Part shown: in pieces, positions 10,690 through 23,354 of the stretch
Numbering within the stretch: position 1 is the stretch's first letter
How the letters are laid out: every line of letters begins with the position of its first letter
Origin: Cryptomeria japonica
Taxonomy: Eukaryota > Streptophyta > Pinopsida > Cupressales > Cupressaceae
Direction: 5' to 3'
Length of the DNA: 64,000 nt
NCBI RefSeq assembly: GCF_030272615.1
Contig: NC_081405.1
Coordinates: 568,103,095 to 568,167,094, forward strand
Position numbers and translations under genes: made by a program
The notes under the pieces: generated by a model
What the model was told of the DNA's origin: nothing
Database searches by the model: none
The model's input: the letters and a program-made list of their open reading frames with translations, nothing else

Positions 10690-12336
10690 TCCCATATCCT
10701 CTAATCAACACCATGTGAATTTGCAATCAATTCTATAACATAATATTATAAAAATAGACATTCAAACCATCAACCAGATAAACCATACTTCCACTAACAA
10801 TATTCAATAAAATACATATCCATATCATCAACGCCAACTAGACCACCATACATATCCAAATATTCAATAAAATACTAAAATTTATATGTGCAATAATATC
10901 CTCCTTTGTCATTGATGGAAAAACAAAAACTTCCTCAAGTAGTATTCCTCCCCGTTTGACAACAATGAAAAAGGGAAATTTCTCAAACTAAAAAAACAAT
11001 ACTGAGCAAAACAACAACTCCCCCTAACAAAAATCTCTAGAAAGAGAAGGAAATAGGAATATATGGAAAATGTTTCCAAGACAAATATCCTTGTATCATT
11101 TCTTCAATTCAATAATATAAGATTTTAATGAACAAATTATGGTACATAGAGTCATGCTTTGACACTCACAATCAATATATAAATTGACTACAACATCAAA
11201 GACATCAATATTAACCACACTCTGCTCAAATTTCTCTGCATCAACCAATATTCTAAAAAAAAGTATACAATAATAATCCCATGGTATCCTTGGGTCCACA
11301 AAACAACCTCACATATTGTTCTATCAACTTTTGTCACAATGACAACTGAGAATGGAGATCCCGAGCCTTGGATCTCACATCATTAGAATCTTTGTAAATA
11401 TTGAAGGACTAGGATAACTTTGTAAGTTGAGACTCAATAGAGTCTATTTCATCGTTAAATAGTTTTCGTTAAATAGTTTTGTAGTTGTTGGCCAGCTCAA
11501 GCAATACCTCTACAACTATGCTACATTATCCATCAATTTTTTGAAATTAATCAAATTCAACTTAAGATCATGATGTTCCTTTAGGCACTTTTATGTCACT
11601 CTCTCTGCTACATTTCTTTTTGCGCAAGGTTCACTAGAATCATTTTCATCACCAAGAACTGTAGGCATATACTCAATTAACAACTCTGTCAATACTTTTG
11701 GAAGAAGATCAACAACATTTGTGGGAACAAGATTTTTCTAGAGCAAATACGTTACACATGCATGTTCAATGGTATCTTGATCATAAGAGGGTACAGTGAG
11801 ATACAACTCACCAACACTTTTTAAGCCATCTAGTCCCCCAAGAATCTCAAGCATTTTATCTTCATCAAAATATACTCTCTAAAGAAGAAGGAGAAGCAGT
11901 CAACATGTTCCTTGTTGTAACACTTTTCTGCATACTAACCTTCTCTAGTTTTTCTTCATCACTTTCAACAATAACAACCTCTGCAGATTATTTTGATACA
12001 TGTTTAGCTCTTGACAAAGAAGAAGAAGAACAAGCTTCTCTAGATGATTTCCTTTCTCTCTTTCCATTCGTCATGTATTCTTAATTTTCTTGGGTCTCTT
12101 TCCAACACTTTTACCCATAATCTCATCTTATATTCCAAATATTTCTTCATTCACATTTTTGGCATTTGAAGGATTATTTCCACAGTACTCATTCATTTAT
12201 TTTATAACACTTCATAAGGAAGCTTAGCCACCCATAAATTCCTCAAAATAACAACTTAACTAAAACAATTGTCCTTGTTAGCTAAGAAAGTAATATCATC
12301 CTTGTACCATTCAACAAATTTTGGAGGTGTTGTCGT
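10690..12336 (-). mobile_element. Element F, left part: decayed retroelement relic
   Basis: No long ORF survives here. Near 10900-10975 are degenerate forms of the PPT-adjacent sequence of B1 and G (CCTCCTTTGTCATTGATGG). Minus-strand translation gives Lys/Glu-rich fragments like the C-terminal part of B1 ORF2, with many stops. The right part of F lies beyond C, at 35774 onward. The boundary with A is uncertain. Confidence 0.45.
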
Positions 12337-14724
12337 TGAATTTAAATCAATGGAATCCCATGGTTTCATTGAAGCTACGTAAGTTTTCTTAAAACAAAAA
12401 ATGAAATCAAGCATGCCCTTAAGAATTTTGATAGAACCCTTGGCATTTCCATCGATATTAGAATCCTAAAAATTATTGCTCAAACCAAGGCCACCGGATA
12501 TACATAGTAATCTCTCACCAAAATGACTTCTATCGAAGAAGCCTACCATTATCCTATTGATAAAGTGACTTATCGAATAAATCTTGGCCGCGATGGACTT
12601 CCAAAAGGATTCACTGAAAACATTAGTTCCCTCAACATAAAGTACATTGAGGAAATTAGGAGTGGTCCCCGCCGATGAAATAGAGTTTTGATGAAACTAC
12701 AGTATCAATGAGACATGTGAACAACTCGTTGAGCGAAGAAGTTTGGCTAAAAGAGTGATATCAAAGGAAGCAATGGATATTTTATCGATGAAGCTATTTC
12801 TGGGAAAAGAGCATTTTTTTAGGCACAAAAGATGTTGACCGAAGATAGCTTTCTCATCGATAAGACTTTTTGAGAAAAGAAAGGTGTCGAAGAGCTACGA
12901 AAGTAACTGGCCAACGATCATAGTTTCATCGAAAACAAAAATCCAATAAAGATTAAATCGACATAAACATGTGAGGTTGATCATTTCTATGAAAGTGAAG
13001 GGATCAATGAAGCCACAAAGCTCCTTAACAATAATGGTAGTTTCATCAAAAATAAGGAGACATCGATGAAACATGAAATTTTCAGGAAAGATAAAGTTAA
13101 AACACCGAAGTACATGATTCCATCAAAAAAAGGTGCGGCCATAAAATTGATGAGCATCGATGGACAATATGAAGTACTGCTAGATGAATGATTACTTTTT
13201 GCCACAAGGATCAATAAAAATATTAATAAAGTCACTTCATCATAAATTCAAATAAATGCCTCTGTGACCGTTGTGCCACTGGTAATGGTAACTGCTAAAG
13301 TTTCCATGAATTCTTGATAAATTGACAAAAAAAGAAACACTTCTGACCAACACTTGAAGAATTCACAGCGAAGCTCGGAGAGCCGAGACAATTTGAGATC
13401 AAATTCACGAGTGGTCTACCCAGAATTCAAGTAAGTTTCTTCACTCTCAGAGATCTATAGTGATAATGGAGGGGTCATCTTCTAAAAAGAATAGGGCTAG
13501 GAAAGTTAAAGAGACCCAGTCCTTAGAAGACAAACCTAAGAGGCAGAAAAAGGAATTTGCACAGATTAAGGAGAGAGTCATGGCTAGATTTAACCAGGAT
13601 GAAGATATAGCCCCACATGTCAACTATGAAGTGTTTGATCTATTTTTATTGGAGACAGATATGAAAAGAAAGAGTGTGGTCATTAAATGCTATAAGAGTG
13701 ACAGTTATATTAATCATCTTGGCATGCTTAATCTCTTTATCTTTCACTTTGTTAAGCAATTGCAATCAAGTTATTAATGATGAAGGCTCATGACTTCTCA
13801 TAGAATAGGTGTTGCTCGTTTATTTATATGAGCATATTTTGTAAAATGAAGACATTATTAGAATAGAATATACTAGACAAATACTATAGCCTCTGGCATA
13901 CTATTATACCATTTTGAAGATTTAATAGAATCAATCATTTTTCTGTGCATATGTGTTGTGGATTATCTCATTTTCTGTAGGTAGTTGTTTGTGATATTAT
14001 CTAAAGGAGATAAGGTTATTCGTATTCTTACAATGAAGTTTATGTTTCTATGTTATAAACTTGGATTAAAAGGATCTACTTGTGAATTGTAATTTTTCTT
14101 GTAGTTCTTTCTTGGATAGTCCTTTAAGGTTAAGGTTAAATTCATTCAGGTGGTTTATGATAGAAACATTTAGCAGATCTCATAAGAAATAATAATTGAC
14201 AGATTTACCAAAGGGGTAGGTTTAAAAACTGTCTCACAAATCATACATTAAGTCCTAGGGAAATATAAGACTTTGTAGCCCAAATAATAGGAAAGACACT
14301 GGTCATTCACAAATCACAACCTTTACCATATTAATTACCTTTACATTAAAGCAATAGAACTAGTTGAGTAGGACACATAAAACCAATTAGCAATAGTGTA
14401 CATAATTATAAATTTCAAGTAGAAAGATCGAATAGTTTTCACAACAACAATCTTGAACTCATCTAAAATCCACCTATCCTAGGAACCTATGCCATTCTGA
14501 GGTAGGAAATAATCTAGATCAAGATACTCAATTTTCTATAAAAAGCATTAGTCATCGAAAGCCACTGGTGAATAGGTATACCCGCCTAGGTCTTGCAAAG
14601 CCTAAAGTGAGGGAGTTAGTAACCAAATAGGTTTACTCTATAAGCTGGCCAAATCAATTGGAGGGTTTGATCATAGGAGTTGGAATTTCCTTAGAACCAA
14701 TCCAATCTGTTGATTTGAGATCCA
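12337..14724 (+). repeat. C 5' LTR
   Basis: This LTR of about 2388 bp begins TGAATTTAAATCAATGG and ends TTTGAGATCCA. The left part (12500-13250) is rich in degenerate ATCGATGAA motifs. It contains a 103-codon ORF (13466-13777). It matches 33380-35773 along its whole length with scattered substitutions. Confidence 0.82.
13466..13777 (+). CDS. 103-codon ORF inside the C 5' LTR
   Basis: The ATG at 13466 opens MEGSSSKKNRARKVKETQSL, followed by a Lys/Arg-rich segment. A more globular stretch follows (DIAPHVNYEVFDLFLLETDM, then SYINHLGMLNLF). I do not recognise a family. The 3' LTR copy (34511-34822) differs by three bases, one of which changes an amino acid (Met to Val). That is far fewer than in the LTR on either side. 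It may be the truncated N-terminus of a longer protein. Whether it is translated is unknown. Confidence 0.45.
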   Translation: MEGSSSKKNRARKVKETQSLEDKPKRQKKEFAQIKERVMARFNQDEDIAPHVNYEVFDLFLLETDMKRKSVVIKCYKSDSYINHLGMLNLFIFHFVKQLQSSY

Positions 14725-15185
14725 ATAGATTGGCGACTCTGTTGGGGACAATATTCATTTAAAAAGACTTTGTTGTGGGAGAGAACTCAAATAAAAAATA
14801 AACAAATTTCCTCTCTAGGGAGAGGTGGCGACTCTGAAGAAAAGAGAAGATTTTTTATGTATGAGAGGAGGTCAATAACACAAGGTCATCCAACAATACA
14901 ATTGAACTTTGATCAGAAAAGAAACAAGAAAAAAACCAAACAAAGAATCGATCGACAATCCAATGGAACATGTGAATGATTTCATGAATGAGGTATAACC
15001 ATTATTACTCTAAAAATAATTCACAGTCAGCTTGGAATAAATAGAACCATACAATTCCTTCATACCCAAGAAATGAGGACTTGGCAGTTGTAGATAAAGA
15101 ATGAAAAGGATAATTCCCTCCTGGTTTTGAAAATCATCACCCAAAGTCGAGAGCAAATACATCAAGTTCCTCAAGTTCAAGAAAG
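14725..15185 (+). promoter_or_regulatory. C PBS and untranslated leader
   Basis: TGGCGACTCTGTTGGGGA (14731-14748) follows the LTR end by six bases. It matches the complement of a tRNA-Arg 3' end with about two mismatches, the primer type reported for Tat/Ogre elements. About 440 bp of leader follow before gag, with no convincing gene. Confidence 0.75.
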
Positions 15186-16400
15186 ATGGATGCACCAGAT
15201 TGTTTTGCAGATTTGATGAAACAAATGTTAGATGTGGCCACCGAAATGAAAGATACTGGAAGAACAAGGGAGTGTGTGGAATTATGTGCTAGGCTGGGTA
15301 TCGCTGTTAATGAAAATGATATTGATCATGACTTGAATAAGTATAAAAAAAGATGTGAACATGCAACCCAAGGGTTGGACAAGGGAAGAAATCATCAAGT
15401 TGAAACCAATGTAAATAATAATACCGATAAGATAACTAGAAACCCCTTATATGATCATGAGAATGGTAACTGTGCATACACCCATGTACCTCCTGAATAT
15501 TAGTACAATCATTATAACAATTTTGCATATCAAACTCAATTCCAACCCCGAAACCAATTTCCCCATTATAATAACATGAGTCGGAACCATGGGAATTTCT
15601 TCCAGGGAGGATATGGATTGATGAATACATAGCATATCAGACAATTTGACTTTTTAGGAATGATGATGTATCCTCATCCCATCCCAAATGAAATCAGAAT
15701 TGCAGTACCAAAATTCACTGGGAGTAATGCTATCATAGGAGAAGCACATTGCAAAGCTTTCGATACAGTCATGGAAGATTTCGGCCACCCATATGAAGAT
15801 GTTAAAATGAAGTTATTCATGCAGTCTTTAACAGATGATGCACGAGATTGGTTTAGAACATTACCTGATGCTTCAATAAGAGGCCTTGCAGAGTTTAAGA
15901 GACTTTTTCTCAAACAATATGGAGATCAAAATAGCCCTCAGTTTGCACTACATGAAATCATAAGTATCAAGAAAGAACCTAATGAGACAGTAGTCAATTT
16001 CAATAAAAGATTTAATAGAGTTATAAACAAAATTCCTAATAGGATAAAACCAATCCCAGAAGTAAGCATCTTGTACTACATAAATGCCTTTGACATCAAG
16101 ACAAATTATGAACTCAGAACAAAAAACACTACAACTCTTCAAGGAGTTATGAAAGCTTCCATAACTATAGAAAACAATAGAAAAGTTATTGGGAGAATTG
16201 GGAAGATAAAAGATACTAGGTTGTTCAACCCAAAGGCTCCCAAACAAACTAAAGATGAAGATAAATTAGACAAGGTATTAAATGTTCTAAAAGATTTATC
16301 TTTGAAGGTAAATAAAATAGAAAAAGAACATTTCTTCCATCATGATAGACCCAGACTACACGATATGCTTACAACACTACCGGGAAGGATGGAAAACTAG
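15186..16400 (+). pseudogene. gag: Element C Gag
   Basis: ATG 15186 opens MDAPDCFADLMKQM. A TAG at 15501-15503 interrupts, and the same frame resumes. The segment from 15660 carries a retrotransposon Gag core: FMQSLTDDARDWFRTLPD, then LAEFKRLFLKQYGD. The C-terminal part is Lys-rich. The frame ends with TAG at 16398-16400. A shift then moves to the frame of the knuckle and protease. Structural capsid role, by family. The core is typical of Tat-lineage gypsy elements. Confidence 0.85.
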
Positions 16401-16471
16401 TCGAGAAGAGTCAAAAGGATAATATGCAAACACCATATCCTCTGAAAAGAACTGTTAATCAAGTGTCAGAT

Positions 16472-17692
16472 GATAACCTATGGTGCTTTTCCTGTGACAT
16501 GCCACATTCTCCTTACTAATGTATAGTGGCAAAGAAGCTGCAAGAAGAAGAAGAAGAATGTGAAGGGTATATAGATGACCACGCCATAAATTTTCTATCA
16601 TTAGAAGAATACAACTCATTTGAGGAAGAGGAGGATGGTGATGTAAGTTCCAGATGGATCAATTAGCACTATTGTATGCAACAAATATTCTCAGATGAGG
16701 AAGAAGAAATCAAACTCAGGGTCCCCACCAAAGAAGAAACGGAAAGAATTACAGCAGCTGCAGTGAAACAAGCCAAAAGAACCTATGCTCTTAGGAACAA
16801 AACCATAAACCCCGAGCAAGGAAAGCCCTTCGAAATGTTCATGAAAGAAGTCAATAAAATATCTAAACCAATAAATAGAATGAGTAATATCCAAGATAAG
16901 GACATAGGCAAAACCAAAGAGAAAGAGGTTCAAATAACAAAACTGCAAAAGGGAGAGAGGGAGAATATGGAAGCTACTTCCCCAATACCCATTGTCACAT
17001 CGTTTGACATTGTCAATGCTTTGACACAAAGGAAGGTCTTTGTGCCATTGCTTGAGATAATGAAGTTCCCAGAATACAAAGAGAAGACTCTAAGGATGAT
17101 CACAGATGTTTCAGGAGATAAAGTGAAAGAACACAAGAAGGGTGGTCAAGACAATAATGGTGAACATGATCCAACTCCAACCATTTATTTGGGGTCAACA
17201 ATAATAAAAAATCCTTCCCAAGTAGATCCCTTTCACCTAACTCTAATGATCAATAATAAGATGATTAAAAACTACATGATTGATTCAGGAGCAACAATAA
17301 ATGTTTTGCCTGTAGGAGTCATGTAAGAGCTTAGAATGGGGGTGGATACGACATTCAACAAGTGTTACGCTATGGATAATAGACTTGTTCTAGTAGTGGG
17401 TGTTATGAAAGATGTAGAGTTCAAGCTAGCAACATGCCCTGAAGCATCCTACAAGACAAACATCATGGTGGTGGATGTCCCTCCAAGTTATAGAATGTTA
17501 TTATCTAGACAGTGGTCAAACCTGATAGGGGGACATGTCCAATTGGATTTGTCGAATGCAACCATACCAGTGAATGGACATGAAGTGAGAATTGAAAGAG
17601 AGCCTCGTTCCTCATATATCATTGAGGATTGGAAATGCCTGAGCGAATATGTTTTATTCAGTCAGACATGGATAATTTTAAAGTACAATTGA
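16472..17692 (+). pseudogene. pro: Element C zinc-knuckle region and aspartic protease
   Basis: From 16472 the frame reads LWCFSCDMPHSPY, then a stop in place of the next residue and CIVAKKLQEEEEEC. This is the short Cys/His motif seen at the Gag end in this lineage. The region from ATG 16676 is charged. The protease active site MIDSGATINVLPVGVM lies near 17278-17323 with its Asp intact. A TAA at 17324-17326 interrupts, and the same frame resumes with protease flank and linker sequence (YRMLLSRQWSNLIGGHVQLD) to 17692. Confidence 0.82.
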
Positions 17693-17763
17693 CAAATCCA
17701 AAGACTGAGGATTTGTCTCCAATTGAGTCTTGAATCAAAGAAACAAATGATCAGGTGTGACGC

Positions 17764-18129
17764 ATGTACTTTGATGGCTCATGTAGTAAGGAAGGAAGTG
17801 GGGCTGAGATTCTATTCATTTCACCAAGTGGAGAAACATTGAAATATTCTTTCAAGTTAATATTTGAATGTACCAACAATATTGTTGAGTATGAGGCTCT
17901 AATCATAGGACTAAACCTAGCGGTTAAGCATGGAATTAAAATCCTTAGTGTATTTGGGGACTTAGAGTTGATAGTGTCCCAAATTAATGAAAAATATACC
18001 TCTAAACACATCAGATTGAAGCAATATAGGAATGAAATGTGGGACACCATCGAATTGTTTGATGCCTTTCAAATAAATTGGGTTGATCGGTCAAAAAACA
18101 TAATGGCTGACTTTCAGAAGTGGAGATAA
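17764..18129 (+). pseudogene. Element C additional RNase H domain, upstream of RT
   Basis: The sequence MYFDGSCSKEGSGAEILFIS, then NNIVEYEAL, VFGDLELIVSQI and NIMADF matches the extra (archaeal/plant-type) RNase H carried by some Tat elements. The DEDD residues appear present: Asp in FDGS, Glu in EYEAL, Asp in GDLEL, Asp in MADF. The predicted activity is cleavage of RNA in RNA-DNA hybrids during reverse transcription. It lies between protease and RT, while a second, ordinary RNase H follows RT at about 31490-31850. A frameshift near 18120 joins it to the linker. Confidence 0.78.
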
Positions 18130-18774
18130 AAGTTAGACCTTCTATCCCTGATAACCTATACAACTGGCAAATTTTTCAAGATGATACTAAATTGCTAAAC
18201 TTCTTGCAGTGTGTGGATCATTATCAGATACAGGCTATTAACTTTAATGACTTTGTGGAAGAGACTGATGGGAAAGAAACCTTGTTTGGACAGGAAATCA
18301 TATAGCTGAAATCAAACAAAATACCAAGAGGTTTGGTTACATTAGAAAGAACTTTCAATGCATAGGATAGAATGGAAACTAAAGTAACTGCAGCTAGAGA
18401 AAGTGGTGTTGAACAAGTTAACATGGGAAATGAGGAGTCACCAAGGCATGTGTTTGTTGGAAAGAAATTAACCCCTAAAATGAAGCAAAAACTGATAATA
18501 TTGCACAGAAAGTATAGGCACATTTTTGCATGGTCATATGATGACCTCAAAGCCTATAGAGAAGATCTTTTCCAGCATGAAATACCCCTTAAACTTGATG
18601 CCAAGCCATTTAAACAAAAACAAAAACCTATAAATCCAACCTTTCTACCTAAGATGAAAGAAGAAATAATAAAAATGAAAGATGTAGGGAAATCAAACCT
18701 TGTAGGTATTCCACTTGGGTTTCAAACCTAGTGCCTATTAGAAAAAAGAATGGAGACATAAGACTCTATGTAGA
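18120..18774 (+). pseudogene. pol: Element C linker and N-terminal reverse transcriptase
   Basis: From 18120 the sequence EIKVRPSIPDNLYNWQIFQD matches the linker that follows the extra RNase H in this lineage. After stops near 18303 and 18366 it continues from 18372 to YRHIFAWSYDDLKAYREDLF and AKPFKQKQKPINP, the usual RT N-terminus. A frameshift near 18680 leads to STWVSNLVPIRKKNGDIRLY. The coding sequence is cut inside GTAGA (18770-18774) by D and resumes at 30839. Confidence 0.82.
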
Positions 18775-21661
18775 TGTGAGGCCCTACCCCGAGCCGTCAT
18801 AGCATTTCAGTTATTTCCATGTTGGACCTATTATTGATACTATGTTTTGATGCATTATGGACATAGATTTTATATGATCCAGTGTTTGGATAACATTGAT
18901 ATGATTATGTCATTTACTTTGATTTGCAGTACTTTATTTTGATGCTAGAAATTATGGATGCATGCTCTATAAATGATTTAATTCCATGATTATAATGATG
19001 ATGCCATTTAGTAGATTATTTTATGTAGATGTTATTAGATAATTGGATACTTGATTATTATAATTGAAATCGTAGGCAATGTCTGAATTGTATTCTTTTT
19101 ATATGATAATATTATATGTGATTTTTGGAATTACTAATGTGCAAGTGAGATGTCCTGGAAAATTATTCCATGTGACCATGGAAGCTATTCAGAGAATCAA
19201 GCCTAGACCTATGTGCGTTTGTGAAGCCAAGGGTTGTCTATTTGGAGAGACAACACCTCATTTGTAAATGTGTTTTAATTTGTAAATGTTATGCTTGGAT
19301 GTGTGTTTAATTTGGAAATTATTTAATTTATAAATTCCAAAAAAAGGACATTTTCCATGTGTATTTTAGTGATCTGTAATTCTTTTTGTAGTGTCACTTG
19401 ACACATGTGTCATAGGATGAGTTGGCAATGACATGTCCCTTTGGAGGAAATTTGTTTTACCAATGCATATTTTTTCAATGATCCTAGTATGGTCCCAAGA
19501 AAGTCTTGGATAGGGAGCCATTAGAAAGGTCAACTCAGGGTTGACCCATAGGTAAACTTTGGGTGGGTTTCTAGGGTTTTAAACTAACTCCTAGGGTCAA
19601 GTTAGGGGTATTTTTAGTGGGACATATGATTTACCTATGGATGAAGGCCAGCTTTAGCTATGTGTCCACTTCCTAGGGCCTGTTTAGCCACTCCAAATAT
19701 TGAGTTTCCCATGTTGGCCGAATTTCAACTTTAGAGGAGTCTTCCTAGGTTAGACAACCCTCTTCATGAGTGACATTGCTCTTCCCCATTCCTTTTACCT
19801 TTTTGAGGTGCCTTGGCTAGAGATTTTAAAAGGTGTTGGGAAGACCAACCAATGAACATCCTTCACCCTTCCCAAGTGGGTCGGAAAGAGTGAGGAGTGT
19901 CTTCACAGGGAATAGTTTGGGAGGGAGAAGTTTGATCACCCACTCTCCATTTTGAAGACTCGGATTCTTGAGTAGTTTTTTGGTAAGTTTTTGGACAATT
20001 TTTGGCTAAGTCTTGAGGGGAAAAGATAGTGGATCTGGGCAGCTCTTCTACAAGATTCATCATCCCTTTTAGCAGATTTAAGGTTGGTTGTTTTTCTAGC
20101 TCTTGTATGTTGTTGTACATTTGAAAAGATTGCTTGTTATACTTGTTTTCATTGTTGATATCTTAATGTGCTAGGAAGATGTTGAGTTCTTCCCTATGTG
20201 TTCTTTTATTTTGTTATTGTGATTTTTGAGTTTTGTTTTGGGAGTTTTCAAGGCCAAACTCACCCTTGGGAGGGTAGAGTGGCCTTGGGGTGAAGGGTTG
20301 TTTGACAACCTATGAGTGTAGAGGCTCTCTTTGGAAGAGAGTGATTTACAAGGGGTTATGGGACCCTTGTTGCATAGTATTCTGTTTATGCAATGGGGGT
20401 CATAAGGGGAGTTTGTTGGCTTGTATGCCTTGGGGGACATAAGGAATTGTAGTTACAAGTTTGGAACTTGTGAATGTGTTTATTTTGTAGCCTTGCAATG
20501 TCATTGTGTTCTCCTACTTGCAAAATTCTCCTCTAGGTATATGGTCCACCTTCACCCCACTTGAAAAGTGACACAAGTGACATTGTTTATCAATGGAATG
20601 GGAGTGTCAATGTTGTTATGAGTTTTCTTTCTTGTATGTGTTTTGAATGTGTGTTTCCCGTCTAGCCTTCGTTCTTCTAGCTCGGGGGTGGCTTCTTTTA
20701 AGACTAGGTTGGGAGGTGAGCGTCCATGGTCACAACCTAGAAGCTTTTATTGCAGGTTTGCTTAGGAAAATATTGGAAGGAAAATCTTTGACTGGATCCT
20801 ATCTTTATTTGTATTAAGAAAATAAATGTATTTGGGAAGCCCTCATTTAGCAGAAATGAGAGGCTAGTTTTTGTACCTACCTATTTGTAAAAGAAATACC
20901 ATGATGTATTAAATGTATTTATTTGATTAAGTTTTATCATGAAACAAGATGCATTCTTTTTATTGGATTTTGATCTTGCAAAGAAAGAATAAAATTTGAG
21001 TTTTTTCCCTATAGATATTTTAGTTATTTCTTTGTAATTATTCATTGCAAAAAAAAAAAAGAATGGAAGGAAATCTGTTTTCTATTTTTTAATTGTTAAT
21101 AAAGTGTGTGCATGTTGGAAATGGAAAGGAAATAAATAGTTGTATATCTAAGTTGTTCCATTCCATTTTCTTTTATTATTCTGCAAATATAAGTGTCAGA
21201 AATGCAGATAAAAATAAATAGAAAAAAAGTTATTTTTATCTATAGTTTTGAAAGCAAATATAGGGATGATACTTTTATGTGTTAGTTTTAATCCTACTTA
21301 AAATATTGATCCTACTATTTTTATTTAGTTATTTATCAAAATAAAGAGAAAGAATTAGTGTAGTTGTTAAATAAGTTATTCGTGTCATTTATACCTATTT
21401 CCTGAGTTAAGTGTACAAAAAGTTAAAGTGCATATATATATCTATGCATGCAAGTTAAATATTCAAAAAAAAGGGGAAAATCTACTGTTTTGCTTCAATG
21501 TATTATGTTGTTGTAAGAAATATTATATAGAACATGTGCTGCATCTAATTCAAGAAAAAAGAGGGATCTCATATACATTATATTTTGGAAATGAAATAAT
21601 GTCATTTTATTTAGATTTATGGTTCTTACCAGAGTTATGTTGCCCTCATAGTTAATAATAT

Positions 21662-21663
<2 letters not shown>

Positions 21664-21741
<78 letters not shown>
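21664..21741. repeat. (CA)n microsatellite, about 38 units
   Basis: An uninterrupted CA repeat flanked by AT-rich sequence containing TATAAATATA motifs. Confidence 0.97.
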
Positions 21742-21743
<2 letters not shown>

Positions 21744-21907
21744 ATAGATATATAAATATATATAAATATATTTTTAAAACATTTTAATATTTTCTATTTT
21801 TAAATAAAACTATTTAAAAAAATAGACAAAAAAAAATTAACCTTTGCCAAAAATCGGGATGGGGGAGCCAAGGGCTCTACCCCACCCTGCCTCCTCATGG
21901 GTTGCTA

Positions 21908-22050
21908 TAGTGCGGTGCGGCCGCCACTACGGGTTAAGCCATAGTGGTCGGCTTGGCCACCATTGTGGTTAAACCGTAGTGGTCGGTTTCAACCGCCACT
22001 GTGGTTAACCACAGTGGACGGCCATGGCCGCCATTGTGGTGAGCCACAGT
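21908..22050. repeat. GC-rich cluster of imperfect palindromes
   Basis: Four to five degenerate units of roughly 30 bp of the form CCGCCACTGTGGTT...ACCACAGTGG. The best is a perfect 22-bp palindrome at 21996-22017 (half-site CCACTGTGGTT). The cluster is markedly GC-rich in an AT-rich surround. Confidence 0.85.
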
Positions 22051-23135
22051 TCGATCACCACTGCCCTATTCAACACACACAAAAAAAAAAAGGGGAAAAG
22101 AAAGAGAAGTATGTAGAACAAGCAGTCCTAACCCAATTTTTGGTTAGGGTTAGCTTGATAAGAATAAAAGATAAAAAGAGAGGAAAGAGTTAGAATAAAA
22201 GAATAGGGTTAGGACATAAAGAAGAATAAATCAACCCTAGATAGGGTTTGTAATTAAAATAATGATAAAATAAAATGAGGGAGAATTCTTTTTAAAATTT
22301 GAAAAAGAATTTCCCCCCCATTTGTCTATTTTCAAAAAGTAGAAATAAATAATTTCTATTATTGATTAGGGTAAAGTTAGTTCTTATATAGGCTAGTTTG
22401 CATATTTAATTAAATATTGTTGTTTGGGTTAAAATTCTTTTGGGGACTTTATTAATGAAATTTATTAAATGCATAATGTAAAATTTTAACCTATGAGGTC
22501 ATTGTTGACCAAATATCTAATAGTTGAGATTTAAATATCGAAGGGGATTTAAATTCGATTTTAATATAAAATGAATTTATTAATCTAATATTATATCTGA
22601 TTTGGTTAACTTTATTAATTTAATTTAAAGGCGTTTTTGCGTTTTCTCAATTAATTATTTTTAATATGAGTTAACATTATTTTTATTTAGTCTTGAGTAT
22701 TTTAATACTGTTGAGATATTTAATATCTCTTGATTTATTATTGGAGAAATTTTAATTAGAGAAAATTAAGTAATTTAGTTTAATTAATTAATTAAGTTGT
22801 CACGACCCCTTTTAGGGAATAATTAGTCTACTCTAAATATTAGCACTATAATGACAGAATTGAATTAAATCAACTTAGTAAACCATTCTATTTAACCAAG
22901 AGTTAACCCTTAGTTAAGACAAAACTTATTTATTCCATTTTAAATGTAGATTATTTAATGTATTTGTAGCGTCCTAAAATTGCGACACTTGCAATTTCGA
23001 CTGCATTTCGGTCTTCACGATGGCGATGCAACACGCAACCTGAATGGAGACCCCGAAACCTGAGTACGACACTGAAAACTGCATTTTTCAAGCACCTTGG
23101 CCTGAACCTCCTTGCACCCTGCTGTCCCGGGAGGT

Positions 23136-23232
23136 GGGACCAGAGCCCCCAGCGCCCTGGTCCTTCAGGACCAGGGCACCCAGCGCCCTAGTCCCCAGGA
23201 CCATGGCGCCCAGCGCCTTGGTCCCTGGGTCC
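23136..23232. repeat. Tandem GC-rich hairpin units in E 5' LTR
   Basis: Three units of the form GGACCAGGGCACCCAGCGCC followed by CTGGTCC. Each is an inverted repeat. The 3' LTR has one unit (29748-29782). Related single units occur at 23822-23849, 24617-24647, about 25240-25274 and 30372-30399. Confidence 0.85.
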
Positions 23233-23346
23233 TATTTTGGGCCCGGTCTCTTTTGGACTTCGGGTCTTTATGTTTGCAAATTGGAAATTAACTTTCCTAG
23301 TCAGCCTAAGGTCGGGAAAATCAGTCTATCAGCCCTAATTGACAAG

Positions 23347-23354
23347 TATATAAA
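23347..23354 (+). promoter_or_regulatory. E 5' LTR TATA box
   Basis: TATATAAA, also present at 29897-29904 in the 3' LTR. The likely promoter for E transcripts, judged from sequence only. Confidence 0.6.

Larger units (their letters stand above)
18775..22964. repeat. D sequence left of E: noncoding
   Basis: About 4.2 kb without a credible gene. It becomes strongly AT-rich after about 20800. It holds a long CA/TG microsatellite (21664-21741) and a GC-rich cluster of palindromes (21908-22050). The scattered short ORFs lack domain features. Confidence 0.7.

Noticed and set aside
21495-21737. ORF encoding an alternating Cys-Val protein
   Set aside because: It is a read-through of the (CA)n microsatellite.
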